64,000 nt of DNA from contig OY978530.1 in the NCBI GenBank assembly GCA_963854835.1, positions 25,019,937-25,083,936 on the forward strand. The letters are read 5' to 3'. Origin of the DNA: Megamerina dolium (lineage: Eukaryota; Arthropoda; Insecta; Diptera; Megamerinidae). A program made the position numbers and the translations under genes. Below, in pieces: positions 22,410-33,731 of the stretch. Within the stretch, counting starts at the first letter, position 1; every line of letters begins with the position of its first letter. Under the pieces are notes generated by a model, which saw only the letters and a list, made by a program, of their open reading frames with translations, ran no database searches and had not been told where the DNA came from.

Positions 22410-23286
22410 TTTTAATCACGAAATATTAGACAAAATGTCGCACTTAATCTATCGTTCTATTATAGTTGTTCGCGTCATCTATACTTATGAACTGCAGCCA
22501 ATAATTGAGATGTCTCTCATTTTAGTTGTTTCAACAATTTATCAATGGATGGTTTTACCCCACATTTTACTCCAATGAGGCTTATTGCTGCTACCAATAA
22601 TTAAAAATGAAACAGCTAACAGATTCTGTCACATGCAATTCCTTACATATTTCCTTCGAAAATAGTATTAGAAATATTTTTTGGTCGTTCGCCTCTTTAA
22701 AATAGAATTGTTTAATATATTTCTTGTGTAAGAACAGATCTACAACTATGTTGACGCTTTACGGCTGGGTGCCATTACGTCAACGTCGTCCTTGTGTCTG
22801 TTGTAAGGCAATCTGAACTGCTCTCATTACAATTTTTTCGTCAATTATGCGTTTATTAAAACATATACAGAAACAAACAAAAAATTGTAAAACGAAGAGA
22901 TGCACAAATATCCACAATTATGTTTAATTTAATATCTGGAATTAGCAATTTCATCGGCACTTGAATAGCACGCTGTTGTTGATTTTCTAGAATTTGTATG
23001 AGCTTTCTTTGATATTTTGCGTAATGTTTTGTTTCACTTAATATTTAAATTAACTTCTATTAAATCTGGTTCGATCCATGTGTTATCGAATTCACCACCG
23101 CCGAGTATTGACGACGATACTAAAATGAATTTCTCCGGGTATTTTAGTATCATTCCTAATGCCGTTATTATACTACCAATAAATTTACAGAGTTTTCTTT
23201 AATAATGAAATGTTATTTACCCTTTCCCAGGGCTGTAAAAATTTCATGTCCTTTTCTTAAATGCATGTAGCCTTTTCATAGGCTGT
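22410..23286. other. No gene recognised
   Basis: AT-rich, with short open frames only. If 22215-22409 is a first exon, the promoter of that gene would lie here; I see no decisive core promoter motif. Confidence 0.4.
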
Positions 23287-23289
23287 TAT

Positions 23290-23357
23290 AGCCGAAGTCC
23301 ATAGAATACTTTATATAAGTCAATCCGTCATACACAACTGACAGCTGAGTTATAGCC
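23290..23357 (+). repeat. Left terminal inverted repeat of Harbinger
   Basis: Matches the complement of 44860-44927. A second copy of its first 27 or so bases begins at 23353 (TAGCCGAAGCTCATAGAATA), so the left end carries a tandem partial duplication that the right end lacks. Confidence 0.85.
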
Positions 23358-23532
23358 GAAGCTCATAGAATACTTTGTTCCTTTGCGTTAAAGTATATGA
23401 CTGACAGCGATAGAAAAAACGGTGTAAGCTAGCCCAATCAATACGTTTCACAACGGATACAAAATCATCTGTTTTTTAAGCGTACTATACATTTATCGTA
23501 TTTGTATACATTTAGTGTTTGATTTGTATGAA

Positions 23533-23700
23533 ATGGAGGACGATATTTTGGAAATCATTAAAGAAGTGTTCTTGTTGTTGTTTAACTTGGTTAAAGAGCG
23601 TTTAAGCAAGCATTCCAACCGGCCATCAATATCACCACCGTGTCGACTTTTCCTCACTTTAGCGTAGGCAATATTATTGATGTACTGGAAATCAACATAT
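23533..23700 (+). pseudogene. Harbinger transposase N-terminal piece
   Basis: ATG at 23533: MEDDILEIIKEVFLLLFNLV, an acidic/leucine-rich start typical of PIF/Harbinger transposases. A frame slip follows at about 23610; the other frame gives FSVGNIIDVLEINI just before copy B. Copy B begins at 23701. The catalytic part resumes only at about 42880; the first catalytic Asp region is missing from the window. Confidence 0.6.
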
Positions 23701-24138
23701 TGTTACGTTTTTATTCTGTGAACGTTTAATTCTATTTGAATTACCTTGTTCGATCACTGGATTCTGTTAATGATAACTGCAACACTTATTTTATACAACT
23801 ATATACAGCAACAATTTATTTAATAAACTCTATTTACAATCAACTCTGTTTATAATCAACTATTTACAATAACACTTTAATGTACTAGCAACTTTTGCCT
23901 CTGTATAGATGTTTGCGCAATCACGTTCGGAATTAGATTGATTGTTAATTCTCAACACTGGCTCTATTTATACTCTGTTGGCAACACCCCAGAATCTTCC
24001 TTTATTGAGATTCTTCTCTTCCTTTCTCGTTGGCTTGTTCTGGTTATCGCTTATTTCTTTTTGTTGACATTCGTTTCGATGCTGCCAATAGAGTCAGTCA
24101 CAATAGTGATGAGTAATCAACTATCGATACTCGTTACA
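23701..24138 (-). repeat. 3' LTR of copy B
   Basis: 438 bp. The polypurine tract and the short hairpin lie immediately to its right (element-upstream). Confidence 0.95.
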
Positions 24139-24176
24139 CTGCCCTCCTCTTAACTTTGTTCGTCCCGAACAAGTTT

Positions 24177-27037
24177 TTATACTTCCCCTCGATATGGCGC
24201 AAGTCGCTCCAAGTGCACTACTTTAAACTTTGCTCTTTTATTCCAGGCACGTTGAATGCGATACACTACGTCATTTATCTTTGCTATAATCTCATATGGT
24301 CCTTCCCAATGAGTCTGTAGTTTAGGAGACAGGCCTTTCTTTCGTTGTGGATTATGAAGCATTACAAGCTCTCCTTCATAGAACCCTTTTGAATTTGCTT
24401 TCATGTCATACCTGGCCTTCATCTTATCGCTTATCATCTGCGACCGCTCTCTGATGAACCGATGTACTTCAACCAACTGTTCCCGCTTTTCGCTAGTATA
24501 ATTTCCTTCGGTTGATCTCGTTGGTGTTACAACTCCAAATTTTAAATCAGCTGGCAGTCTTAACTCGTTTCCAAAAATTGCCATTGCCGGTGTAGTAGCC
24601 GTCGTATCATGTTGTGCGCATCGATATGCCATGAGGAACATTGGTATATGTACATCCCAGTCTCTTTGGTATTTATCTACGACTTTTCTCAAATATTCCT
24701 CCAAGGTACGGTTAAATCGTTCTACCATGCCATCAGATTGTGGATGCAAAGGTGTTGTACGAGTTTTGTATATACCCAGCATACGGCATATCTCTTGGAA
24801 TACAACTGATTCGAAATTTCGACCTTGGTCTGAGTGTAATTCCATCGGTACACCAAAACGAGTAATCCATTGGTTGACGAATACATCCGCAACTGTACTA
24901 GCTTCTTGATTTGGAATGGGGTATACTTCAGGCCATTTACTGAAGTAATCTATAACCACCAGAACATACTTGTTTCCTGCGTTGCTTATTGGAAATGGCC
25001 CAGCTATGTCCATAGCAATTCGCTCAAATGGAGCACCCACGGTGTATTGGTGCATCTTACCTCGACTTTCTTAATGGGACCTTTGGCCATTGCACATTGC
25101 TTACATTTCCGAATCCAATCAGCGACATGGTCATGACATCCAACCCAATAAAATCGTTTCTTTATTTTCTCGACGGTTTTGGTGATTCCCAAATGCCCTC
25201 CACTGGAGGCATTGTGATACTCAGCTATCACTTCATTTATTCTCGCCTTGGGTACCACTAGAAGATCATTAGTGATTTTTCCATCCTCACTTTCCCATGC
25301 TCGGAATAAACATCCGTCTCGTAAGTGCAGGCTTTGCCACTGCGCCCAGTATGCCTTTGCTATTGGACTCTCATTAGCCATTTCTTGCCAATCTGGACGT
25401 ATGCCCTGCTCCTTGTGTTCCATAATCTTTGCGAGATCTGGGTCGTTCCGTTGATCTTCTTGAACTCGTTCGGTTGTCCATGACTCTTCCGATAATACAT
25501 TCGTAAGTCGTAGGTTAACAATGTGATTCTGGCTTCCTACCCGAGAACAATGTTTACTATCTACGGTGCAAGTACGATGATATGGAGTAACAGCTTTACC
25601 ACGATGAATGACATCACGATCTTCCTTTCGTTGTCCTGGTGAATTCGATCTTTGTTGCTTGCGTCGTAGCCGACAATTACGCGCCATGTGTCCTCTTTGA
25701 TCGCATATGAAGCACTTACCGGCAAATTTATTTTTGTGTTGATTCCTTGTTCTTCCTTTAGGCTTCATACTCGATTGATTGCAATCACGAGCTATATGCC
25801 CTCGTTTGTCGCAAATGAAGCACTTACCATTAAATTTGTTTTCACGTCGACCTGTTGTTCTTCCTTCAGGCTGCACTACTGATTTTACTGCCTGACACAC
25901 TGCTTCAACCAGATGTGATGTTTTCCCCTCTAGTTTGCGTACTCCTGGCACTGGTCGACACATGAAACTGGCGGCTTCAAACGTCAAGGCACTACTGACT
26001 GTTTCGGCATAAGTATTCCTGGGTGACATGACTAGGGCACGCTTTGTCTCTCCATCACGTATACCATCTATGAATGCCTCTATTTTTATTTTTTCGACGA
26101 ACTCTTCCGAATTACCGGAGAACGCTAGATGACATAAGCGCTCAATATCGGAAGCGAATTCCTGAAGGCTCTCATTACTCCGTTGCACTCGCGATCTCAA
26201 TTCCACTCGATGTAATTGACTCTTGTATTCATTTCCATACTTTCGCTGGAGTGTGTCCATCAGTGACTGATAGCTACCACGATCTTTCTCTGGAATCATC
26301 TGTAACACCTCGGAAGCATTACCTTTTAATGCGACTATTAAAGCAGCAGTCTTGTCGCTATCATCCCATTGATTCTTCGAAGCGGTTGTCTCGAATTGAA
26401 GCTTGAAGATATTGAATGGTGTGCTTCCGTCAAATGTTGGTGGCTTTAATTTGATTGTACTTGAATCTCTAATCACTGATGTGGCTGGTCCATTTATTTT
26501 TAGTTGATTGAGTTCGTGCTGTAATTTCTCGAACTTAACTTCCCAGTCGTCGACATGTTCCTTCAGCTTATCATCCAACTCATCCACGTGTTCTTTCAGC
26601 TCTGTAACTTTGTCATTAATAGCTCCGGAAATTTCCTGAAATCTAAGTTCCATTCCTTTCTGTAGATTTTCGATGACGTGTTCTTGGCGAGCCGAATGTT
26701 CTTGAAGCTTGGAGTCAATTGTTTTCTGGAACTCTCCCATAGCGTTTTCTTGGCGAGACGCATTTTCTTGTAGCTGTTGTTTCTGTTGTTGCATCATGGT
26801 TTTCATGAAATCCATGAGTTGACCACTCGAATCTATTTTGCTCTCTTCCTCAGCGTGCACAACTGCTTGTATATCGGCTTCCTCGAAGAACTCATGTTCT
26901 TCTACATTAATTCCCTTAGCCTCCATAGCTTGCCTCAGCCTCACCAGCAGTTCCGCCTTTGCACCTGATGACGATAGATTCATCTCTACCAACAGCTTTT
27001 TAAGCTGGTCCACTTTTAGTTGGTCAATTTTCACCAT
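24177..27037 (-). pseudogene. Copy B Gag-integrase ORF, one frameshift
   Basis: From ATG 27037 the frame covers the SAP domain, coiled coil, Gag core and two zinc knuckles (KCFICDKRGHIARDC, KCFICDQRGHMARNC). Without a stop it then enters the integrase N-terminus (ESWTTERVQEDQRNDPDL) and the HHCC zinc finger. At about 25072 one T is missing from a T-run compared with the other copies, and the frame is lost. The rest of integrase (MDIAGPF, HSDQGRNF, MVERFNRT, GPYEII) follows in the neighbouring frame, ending at 24177. Here the coiled coil is the shortest of all copies. The link between the two parts reads VTPYHRTCTVDSKHCSRVGS, as in D and F, so all short copies share one origin. Confidence 0.9.
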
Positions 27038-27066
27038 CTTTACAGAATCCCACTTCTGACACCAAT

Positions 27067-27504
27067 TGATACGTTTTTATTCTGTGAACGTTTAATTCTA
27101 TTTGAATTACCTTGTTCGATCACTGGATTCTGTTAATGATAACTGCAACACTTATTTTATACAACTATATACAGCAACAATTTATTTAATAAACTCTATT
27201 TACAATCAACTCTGTTTATAATCAACTATTTACAATAACACTTTAATGTACTAGCAACTTTTGCCTCTGTATAGATGTTTGCGCAATCACGTTCGGAATT
27301 AGATTGATTGTTAATTCTCAACACTGGCTCTATTTATACTCTGTTGGCAACACCCCAGAATCTTCCTTTATTGAGATTCTTCTCTTCCTTTCTCGTTGGC
27401 TTGTTCTGGTTATCGCTTATTTCTTTTTGTTGACATTCGTTTCGATGCTGCCAATAGAGTCAGTCACAATAGTGATGAGTAATCAACTATCGATACTCGT
27501 TACA
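27067..27504 (-). repeat. 5' LTR of copy B
   Basis: 438 bp. Its tip is separated from the tip of copy G's 5' LTR by only ATAT (27505-27508), giving a head-to-head palindrome. Confidence 0.95.
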
Positions 27505-27508
27505 ATAT

Positions 27509-27764
27509 TGTAACGAGTATCGATAGTTGGTTACTCATCACTATTGTGACTGCCACTATTGGCAGCATCGAAACGAATGTCAACAAAAAGAAATAAACGA
27601 TAACCAGAACAAGCCAACCAGAAAGGAAGAGAAGAATCTCGATAAAGGAAGATTCTGGGGTGTTGCCAACAGAGTATAAATAGAGCCAGTGTTGAGAAGG
27701 AAAATCAATCGAATTCCGAACGTGAATGCGCAAACATCTATACAGAGGCAAAAGTTGCTAATAC
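27509..27764 (+). repeat. 5' LTR of copy G, first piece
   Basis: First 256 bases of an LTR in plus orientation, ending ...GCTAATAC. The last four bases are the target into which D and E were inserted. The continuation (ATTAAAGTG...) is at 37652. Confidence 0.92.
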
Positions 27765-28202
27765 TATTACGTTTTTATTCTGTGAACGTTTAATTCTATT
27801 TGAATTACCTTGTTCGATCACTGGATTCTGTTAATGATAACTGCAACACTTATTTTATACAACTATATACAGCAACAATTTATTTAATAATCTCTATTTA
27901 CAATCAACTCTGTTTATAATCAACTATTTACAATAACACTTTAATGTACTAGCAACTTTTGCCTCTGTATAGATGTTTGCGCATTCACGTTCGGAATTCG
28001 ATTGATTGTCAATTCTCAACACTGGCTCTATTTATACTCTGTTGGCAACACCCCAGAATCTTCCTTTATCGAGATTCTTCTCTTCCTTTCTCGTTGGCTT
28101 GTTCTGGTTATCGCTTATTTCTTTTTGTTGACATTCGTTTCGATGCTGCCAATAGAGTCAGTCACAATAGTAATGAGTAATCAACTATCGATACTCGTTA
28201 CA
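27765..28202 (-). repeat. 3' LTR of copy E
   Basis: 438 bp. Followed in plus-strand order by the complement of the polypurine tract and of the 8-bp hairpin. Confidence 0.95.
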
Positions 28203-28240
28203 CTGCCCTACTCTTAACCTTGTTCGTCCCGAACAAGTTT

Positions 28241-31200
28241 TTATACTTCCCCTCGATTTTGCGCAAGTCGCTCCAAGTGCACTACTTTAAACTTTGCTCT
28301 TTTATTCCAGGCACGTTGAATGCGATACACTACGTCATTTATCTTTGCTATAATCTCATATGGTCCTTCCCAATGAGTCTGTAGTTTAGGAGACAGGCCT
28401 TTCTTTCGTTGTGGATTATGAAGCATTACAAGCTCTCCTTCATGGAACCCTTTTGAATTTGCTTTCAAGTCATACCTGGCCTTCATCTTATCGCTTATCA
28501 TCTGCGACCGCTCTCTGATGAACCGATGTACTTCATCCAACTGTTCCCGCTTTTCGCTAGTATAATTACCTTCGGTTGATCTCGTTGGTGTTACGACTCC
28601 AAATTTTAAATCAGCTGGCAGTCTTAACTCGTTTCCAAAAATTGCCATTGCCGGTGTAGTAGCCGTCGTATCATGTTGTGCGCATCGATATGCCATGAGG
28701 AACATTGGTATATGTACATCCCAGTCTCTTTGGTATTTATCTACGACTTTTCTCAAATATTCCTCCAAGGTACGGTTAAATCGTTCTACCATGCCATCAG
28801 ATTGTGGATGCAAAGGTGTTGTACGAGTTTTGTATATACCCAGCATACGGCATATCTCTTGGAATACAACTGATTCGAAATTTCGACCTTGGTCTGAGTG
28901 TAACTCCATCGGTACACCAAAACGAGTAACCCATTGGTTGACGAATACATCCGCAACTGTACTAGCTTCCTGATTTGGAATGGGGTATACTTCAGGCCAT
29001 TTACTGAAGTAATCTATAACCACCAGAACATACTTGTTTCCTGCGTTGCTTATTGGAAATGGCCCAGCTATGTCCATAGCAATTCGCTCAAATGGAGCAC
29101 CCACGGTGTATTGGTGCATCTTACCTCGACTTTTCTTAGTGGGACCTTTGGCCATTGCACATTGCTTACACTTCCGAATCCAATCAGCGACATGGTCATG
29201 ACATCCAACCCAATAAAATCGGTTCTTTATTTTCTCGACGGTTTTGGTGATTCCCAAATGCCCTCCACTGGAGGCATTGTGATACTCAGCTATCACTTCA
29301 TTTATTCTCGCCTTGGGTACCACTAGAAGATCATTAGTGATTTTTCCATCCACACTTTCCCATGCTCGGAATAAACATCCGTCTCGTAAGTGCAGGCTTT
29401 GCCACTGCGCCCAGTATGCCTTTGCTATTGGACTCTCATTAGCCATTTCTTGCCAATCTGGTCGTATGCCCTGCTCCTTGTATTCCATAATCTTTACGAG
29501 ATCTGGGTCGTTCCGCTGATCTTCTTGCACTCGTTCGGTGGTCCATGACTCCTCCGGCAATATATTCGTAAGTCGTATGTCGACAATGTGCTCCTTGCTT
29601 TCCACTCGAGAACAATGTTTACATTCCATTTTGCAAGGACGACGAGATAGAGCATCCGCGTTGCCGTGATGTCCTCCTTTACGATGTTCGATGGTAAAAT
29701 CATAACTCTGCAGCCTTTCAATCCAGCGCGCCAATTGTCCTTCTGGGTTTTTAAATTGCAATAACCACCTTAGCGCTGAGTGGTCAGTTCGTAGATGAAA
29801 TGACTGACCGTACAAGTATTTATGGAAATACTTTACACATTCCAGTATTGCGAGCAACTCTCTTCGTGTGACACAGTAATTTCTTTCTGACTTCGACAGG
29901 ATTTTACTGTAGTATGCTATTACTTTTTCTTGCCCATCTATGATCTGAGAGAGCACACCACCTATTCCATAGCCACTCGCATCTGTGTCCAACACAAACT
30001 TTTGACCAGGTACTGGATACGCTAATATTGGTGCTGAACAGAGTTTTTCTTTCAGCTGTTCGAATGCTTTCTGTTGGTCCTCGCCCCACACAAATGGTTT
30101 GTTCTTTCTTGTCAACTCATGCAGACTGCTGGCGATGTTTGCAAATCCAGGAACAAATCGTCTATAGTAGGTGCATAAGCCTAGGAAGCTTCTTAGCTCG
30201 TGAAGATTCGACGGAATAGGCCATTCTTGAACTGCTGCTACTTTCTCCTCGTCGGTATGTACCCCTTCTGTTGTTACTTTATGACCAAGATATTTAACTT
30301 CTTGCCTGAAGAGTGAACACTTTTTCATATTCAGTTTAAGCCCTGCTGATTGTATACGCTCAAATACTTCTTTCAACTTTTCCAGGTGGTCGTTAAAATC
30401 TTTTCCCATCACAATAATGTCATCGAGGTACACCAAGCACGTTTTCCAGTGTAGTCCTCTGAGTACACGCTCCATCAAACGTTCAAAAGTAGCTGGCGCA
30501 TTGCATAAGCCAAATGGCATAACTGTAAATTGCCATAGACCATCGCCAATACTGAAAGCTGTTTTCTCTTTGTCTTCCTTACCAAGTTCCACTTGCCAGT
30601 AGCCACTTTGCAAATCAAGAGTTGAGAACCACTTCGCACCAGATAGTGTGTCCAGAGTGTCATCGATTCTTGGCAGTGGATAGCTGTCTTTTTTCGTAAT
30701 ATCATTTAGCTTTCTGTAATCCACACAGAATCGAGTACTTCCATCCTTCTTCTTTACCAGCACAACTGGTGAACTCCATGGACTCGCTGATGGTTCAATA
30801 ACACCTTGTTTCTGCATATCGGAAATCAGCTTAATGGCTTCGTCTCTTTTGGCCAATGGAACTCGTCGTGGTGTTTGACGAATTGGTCTAGAATCACCGG
30901 TGTCAATGTGATGCTTCACGATGGTTGTTCGTCCTCCAGTTTTTCCATTTGAAGAAAAGATTGAACTGTACTTCTCCAATAGTTGTAAAGCCTTTTCTTT
31001 TTGCTGGTTGGTAAGCACGCCTGCCCATTCTTCCATCTGTGCTTTTATTTCCACTCTGACAGTTCCTGATCTTCCACTTTTTATCGACGAACCCTTTTCG
31101 CAGTCTACTATGGCAGTAACTTCCTGGCAATGACCAATCACCATTCCTTTCTTCACAACTGTAGATGTATTAGTTGGATTTAAAATTCGCACCGGTACTA

Positions 31201-31832
31201 TTCCATTTTCTTTAGGTTCCACTAACGTCCTACCAGGTATGATGTTTTTATTTTGTATTTCTTTATCTGCTTCCACTAACCACAACTTGCCTGTCCCATC
31301 ATCCACATTTATCTGTGCCCAAATCACCGCTTCTGATTTTGCTGGAACCTCTTGGCGTTGACATGCGAGTACTCGTTTCATGTTTCCACTCCGTTTGTAA
31401 CCAATGTTCAATGGTAATTCGACATTTGCATAACGTAGTATCCGTTGATTTAAATCTAACGTAAATCCGTTGTCAATCATAAAATCAACACCAATTATTA
31501 CGTCATCGATGATGTCGGCCACAATGAATTCATGTTCCCATGTACAATTTCCAATAGATACTCGTTTCTTTATCTTACCCAGAATTTGTGCATCCTCACC
31601 CGTTGCTGTACGCAATTTATTCCCATTAAAGGCTCAAACCTCTTTACCAAATCGCTCTTGATTATAGAATGTGATGCACCAGTGTCCAGGGTTAACATGA
31701 ATTCCATATTGTCCAATTTTCCATCAATAGTCAAGCTGCTTGGCACACGCTGTAGTTGTGAAATGTGAATGATGGGGCAACCCACTGTTGGAGTCAGTTC
31801 ACGCCCCGCTGAACTGACTCGATTTAGTTTAA
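28241..31832 (-). pseudogene. Copy E Pol polyprotein, one frameshift in protease
   Basis: Pol is in the -1 frame relative to gag. It begins with GCPIIHISQLQRVPSSL and the protease active site LTLDTGASHSII; at about 31617 one T of a run is missing and the frame breaks just after it. From 31615 down to 28241 one frame of 1124 codons encodes the rest of the protease, RT (CVDYRKLNDI, FSTLDLQSGYWQVELG, VMPFGLCNAPATFERLMERV, LVYLDDIIVMG), RNase H (KFVLDTDASGYGIGGVLSQ, ending GNADALSRRP), and integrase with HHCC, three acidic residues (MDIAGPF, HSDQGRNF, MVERFNRT) and the GPY module (GPYEIIAKINDVVYRIQ). All catalytic boxes are present; the protease shift is the only lesion I see. Confidence 0.92.
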
Positions 31833-31833
31833 C
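31791..31833 (-). promoter_or_regulatory. Putative -1 frameshift signal, copy E
   Basis: GTTAAAC (31833-31827 on the minus strand), the gag stop TAA (31826-31824), 6-nt spacer, and the perfect 11-bp hairpin (31820-31791). Confidence 0.7.
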
Positions 31834-33260
31834 GATGGATTTGTGTTAATGGAGCGATCACTATCCACCTTATTCTCCTTCTTTTGTCTTCCTGGAGAAT
31901 TCGATCTTGATCGCTTTCGTCGTAGACGGCAGTCACGCGCCATGTGTCCTGGTTTGTCACAAATGAAGCACTTACCAGTAAACTTGTTTTCGCGTCGACC
32001 TGTTGTTCTTCCTTCAGGCTGCGCTACAGATTTGAATGCCTGACACACTGCTTCAACCAGATCTGCTGTTTCTGTTTCTAGTTGGCGTACCCGTGGCATT
32101 GGTCGACACATCAAACTGGCAGCTTCAAACGTCAATGCACTACTGACTGTTTCGGCATAAGTATTCCTGGGTGACATGACTAGGGCACGCTTTGTCTCTC
32201 CATCACGTATGCCATCTATGAATGCCTCTATTTTTATTTTTTCGACGAACTCTTCCGAATTACCGGAGAACGCTAGATGACATAAGCGCTCAATATCGGA
32301 AGCGAACTCCTGAAGACTCTCATTACTCCGTTGCACTCGCGATCTCAATTCCACTCGATGTAATTGACTCTTGTATTCATTTCCATACTTTCGCTGGAGT
32401 GTGTCCATCAGTGACTGATAGCTACCACGATCTTTCTCTGGAATCATCTGTAACACCTCGGAAGCATTACCTTTTAATGCGACTATTAAAGCAGCAGTCT
32501 TGTCGCTATCATCCCATTGATTCTTCGAAGCGGTTGTCTCGAATTGAAGCTTGAAGATATTGAATGGCGTGCTTCCGTCAAATGTTGGTGGCTTTAATTT
32601 GATTGTACTTGAATCTCTAATCACTGATGTGGCTGGTCCATTTATTTTTAGTTGATTGAGTTCGTGCTGTAATTTCTCGAACTTAACTTCCCAGTCGTCG
32701 ACATGTTCCTTCAGCTTATCATCCAACTCATCCACGTGTTCTTTCAGCTCTGTAACTTTGTCATTAATAGCTCCGGAAATTTCCTGAAATCTAAGTTCAA
32801 TTCCTTTTTGTAGATTTTCGATGACGTGTTCTTGGCGAGCCGAATGTTCTTGAAGCTTGGAGTCAATTGTTTTCTGGAACTCTCCCATAGCGTTTTCTTG
32901 ACGTACCGAATGTTCTTGAAACTTGGAGTCAATGCGAGACGCATTTCTTTGAATTTCCGTACGTAATTCACTAATAACGCCCTCTTGTCGAGACGAACTT
33001 TCTTGTAACTGTTGCATCATGGTTTTCATGAACTCCATGAGTTGACCACTCGAATCTATTTTGATCTCTTCCTCAGCGTGCACAACTGCTTGTATATCGG
33101 CTTCCTCGAAGAACTCATGTTCTTCTACATTAATTCCCTTAGCCTCCATAGCTTGCCTCAGCCTCACCAGCAGTTCCGCCTTTGCACCTGATGACGATAG
33201 ATTCATCTCTACCAACAGCTTTTTAAGCTGGTCCACTTTTAGTTGGTCAATTTTCACCAT
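31824..33260 (-). CDS. Copy E Gag, 478 aa, SAP domain and one zinc knuckle
   Basis: Intact structural polyprotein. Residues about 5-40 (DQLKVDQLKKLLVEMN...GAKAELLVRLRQAM) have the SAP pattern, a two-helix DNA-binding fold. About 80-210 is a long coiled coil built of related pieces (FQEHSVRQE, LQEHSARQE). About 215-420 is the retrotransposon Gag core (KLKPPTFDGSTPFNIFKLQF, LQEFASDIERLCHLAF). One CCHC knuckle, KCFICDKPGHMARDC, follows, then a basic tail (RLRRKRSRSNSPGRQKKE). The stop overlaps the frameshift site. It would assemble particles and bind element RNA. Confidence 0.92.
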   Translation of the reverse strand: MVKIDQLKVDQLKKLLVEMNLSSSGAKAELLVRLRQAMEAKGINVEEHEFFEEADIQAVVHAEEEIKIDSSGQLMEFMKTMMQQLQESSSRQEGVISELRTEIQRNASRIDSKFQEHSVRQENAMGEFQKTIDSKLQEHSARQEHVIENLQKGIELRFQEISGAINDKVTELKEHVDELDDKLKEHVDDWEVKFEKLQHELNQLKINGPATSVIRDSSTIKLKPPTFDGSTPFNIFKLQFETTASKNQWDDSDKTAALIVALKGNASEVLQMIPEKDRGSYQSLMDTLQRKYGNEYKSQLHRVELRSRVQRSNESLQEFASDIERLCHLAFSGNSEEFVEKIKIEAFIDGIRDGETKRALVMSPRNTYAETVSSALTFEAASLMCRPMPRVRQLETETADLVEAVCQAFKSVAQPEGRTTGRRENKFTGKCFICDKPGHMARDCRLRRKRSRSNSPGRQKKENKVDSDRSINTNPSLN

Positions 33261-33267
33261 CTTTACA

Positions 33268-33287
33268 GAATCCCACTTCTGACACCA
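33268..33287 (-). promoter_or_regulatory. Primer-binding site, copy E
   Basis: TGGTGTCAGAAGTGGGATTC on the minus strand, two bases from the LTR. Complementary to the 3' end (with CCA) of insect tRNA-Leu(CAA) as I recall it. Confidence 0.8.
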
Positions 33288-33289
33288 AT

Positions 33290-33727
33290 TGTTACGTTTT
33301 TATTCTGTGAACGTTTAATTCTATTTGAATTACCTTGTTCGATCACTGGATTCTGTTAATGATAACTGCAACACTTATTTTATACAACTATATACAGCAA
33401 CAATTTATTTAATAATCTCTATTTACAATCAACTCTGTTTATAATCAACTATTTACAATAACACTTTAATGTACTAGCAACTTTTGCCTCTGTATAGATG
33501 TTTGCGCATTCACGTTCGGAATTCGATTGATTGTCAATTCTCAACACTGGCTCTATTTATACTCTGTTGGCAACACCCCAGAATCTTCCTTTATCGAGAT
33601 TCTTCTCTTCCTTTCTCGTTGGCTTGTTCTGGTTATCGCTTATTTCTTTTTGTTGACATTCGTTTCGATGCTGCCAATAGAGTCAGTCACAATAGTGATG
33701 AGTAATCAACTATCGATACTCGTTACA
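33290..33727 (-). repeat. 5' LTR of copy E
   Basis: 438 bp. Its tip and that of copy D's 5' LTR are four bases apart (ATAC, 33728-33731). Confidence 0.95.
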
Positions 33728-33731
33728 ATAC

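Larger units (their letters stand above)
23701..27504 (-). mobile_element. Gypsy short-form copy B (Gag-integrase)
   Basis: Complete minus-strand insertion of 3804 bp with both LTRs. TSD is ATAT (23697-23700 and 27505-27508). Lacks protease, RT and RNase H; see the ORF entry. The LTRs seem to differ only at the tip (TGTTACG vs TGATACG in plus-strand reading), so it is young. Confidence 0.92.
27765..33727 (-). mobile_element. Gypsy long-form copy E
   Basis: Complete 5963-bp minus-strand element with both LTRs, primer site, gag, pol, polypurine tract. TSD ATAC at 27761-27764 and 33728-33731. The two LTRs differ at about two positions (TATTACG/TGTTACG tip and a G/A near the U3 start). Confidence 0.93.

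Noticed and set aside
23938..24153. A 69-77-codon hydrophobic frame (MIVNSQHWLYLYSVGN) in most LTRs
   Set aside because: It is antisense to U3 in LTRs that are near identical between copies; it tracks LTR identity, not protein conservation.
27509..27764. A solo or truncated LTR
   Set aside because: The missing part is found at 37652-37832 with matching sequence, so it is one interrupted LTR of copy G.
28695..28973. A 92-codon frame antisense to integrase, repeated in every Gypsy copy (also at 24631, 36439, 42141, 53998, 57458, 61348)
   Set aside because: Its conservation is explained by the integrase on the other strand; no start context or independent constraint is visible.
27765..33727. 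Copies B to H as one segmental duplication and not separate insertions
   Set aside because: Each complete unit has its own 4-bp TSD and distinct LTR variants; only F1/F2 look like a duplication.
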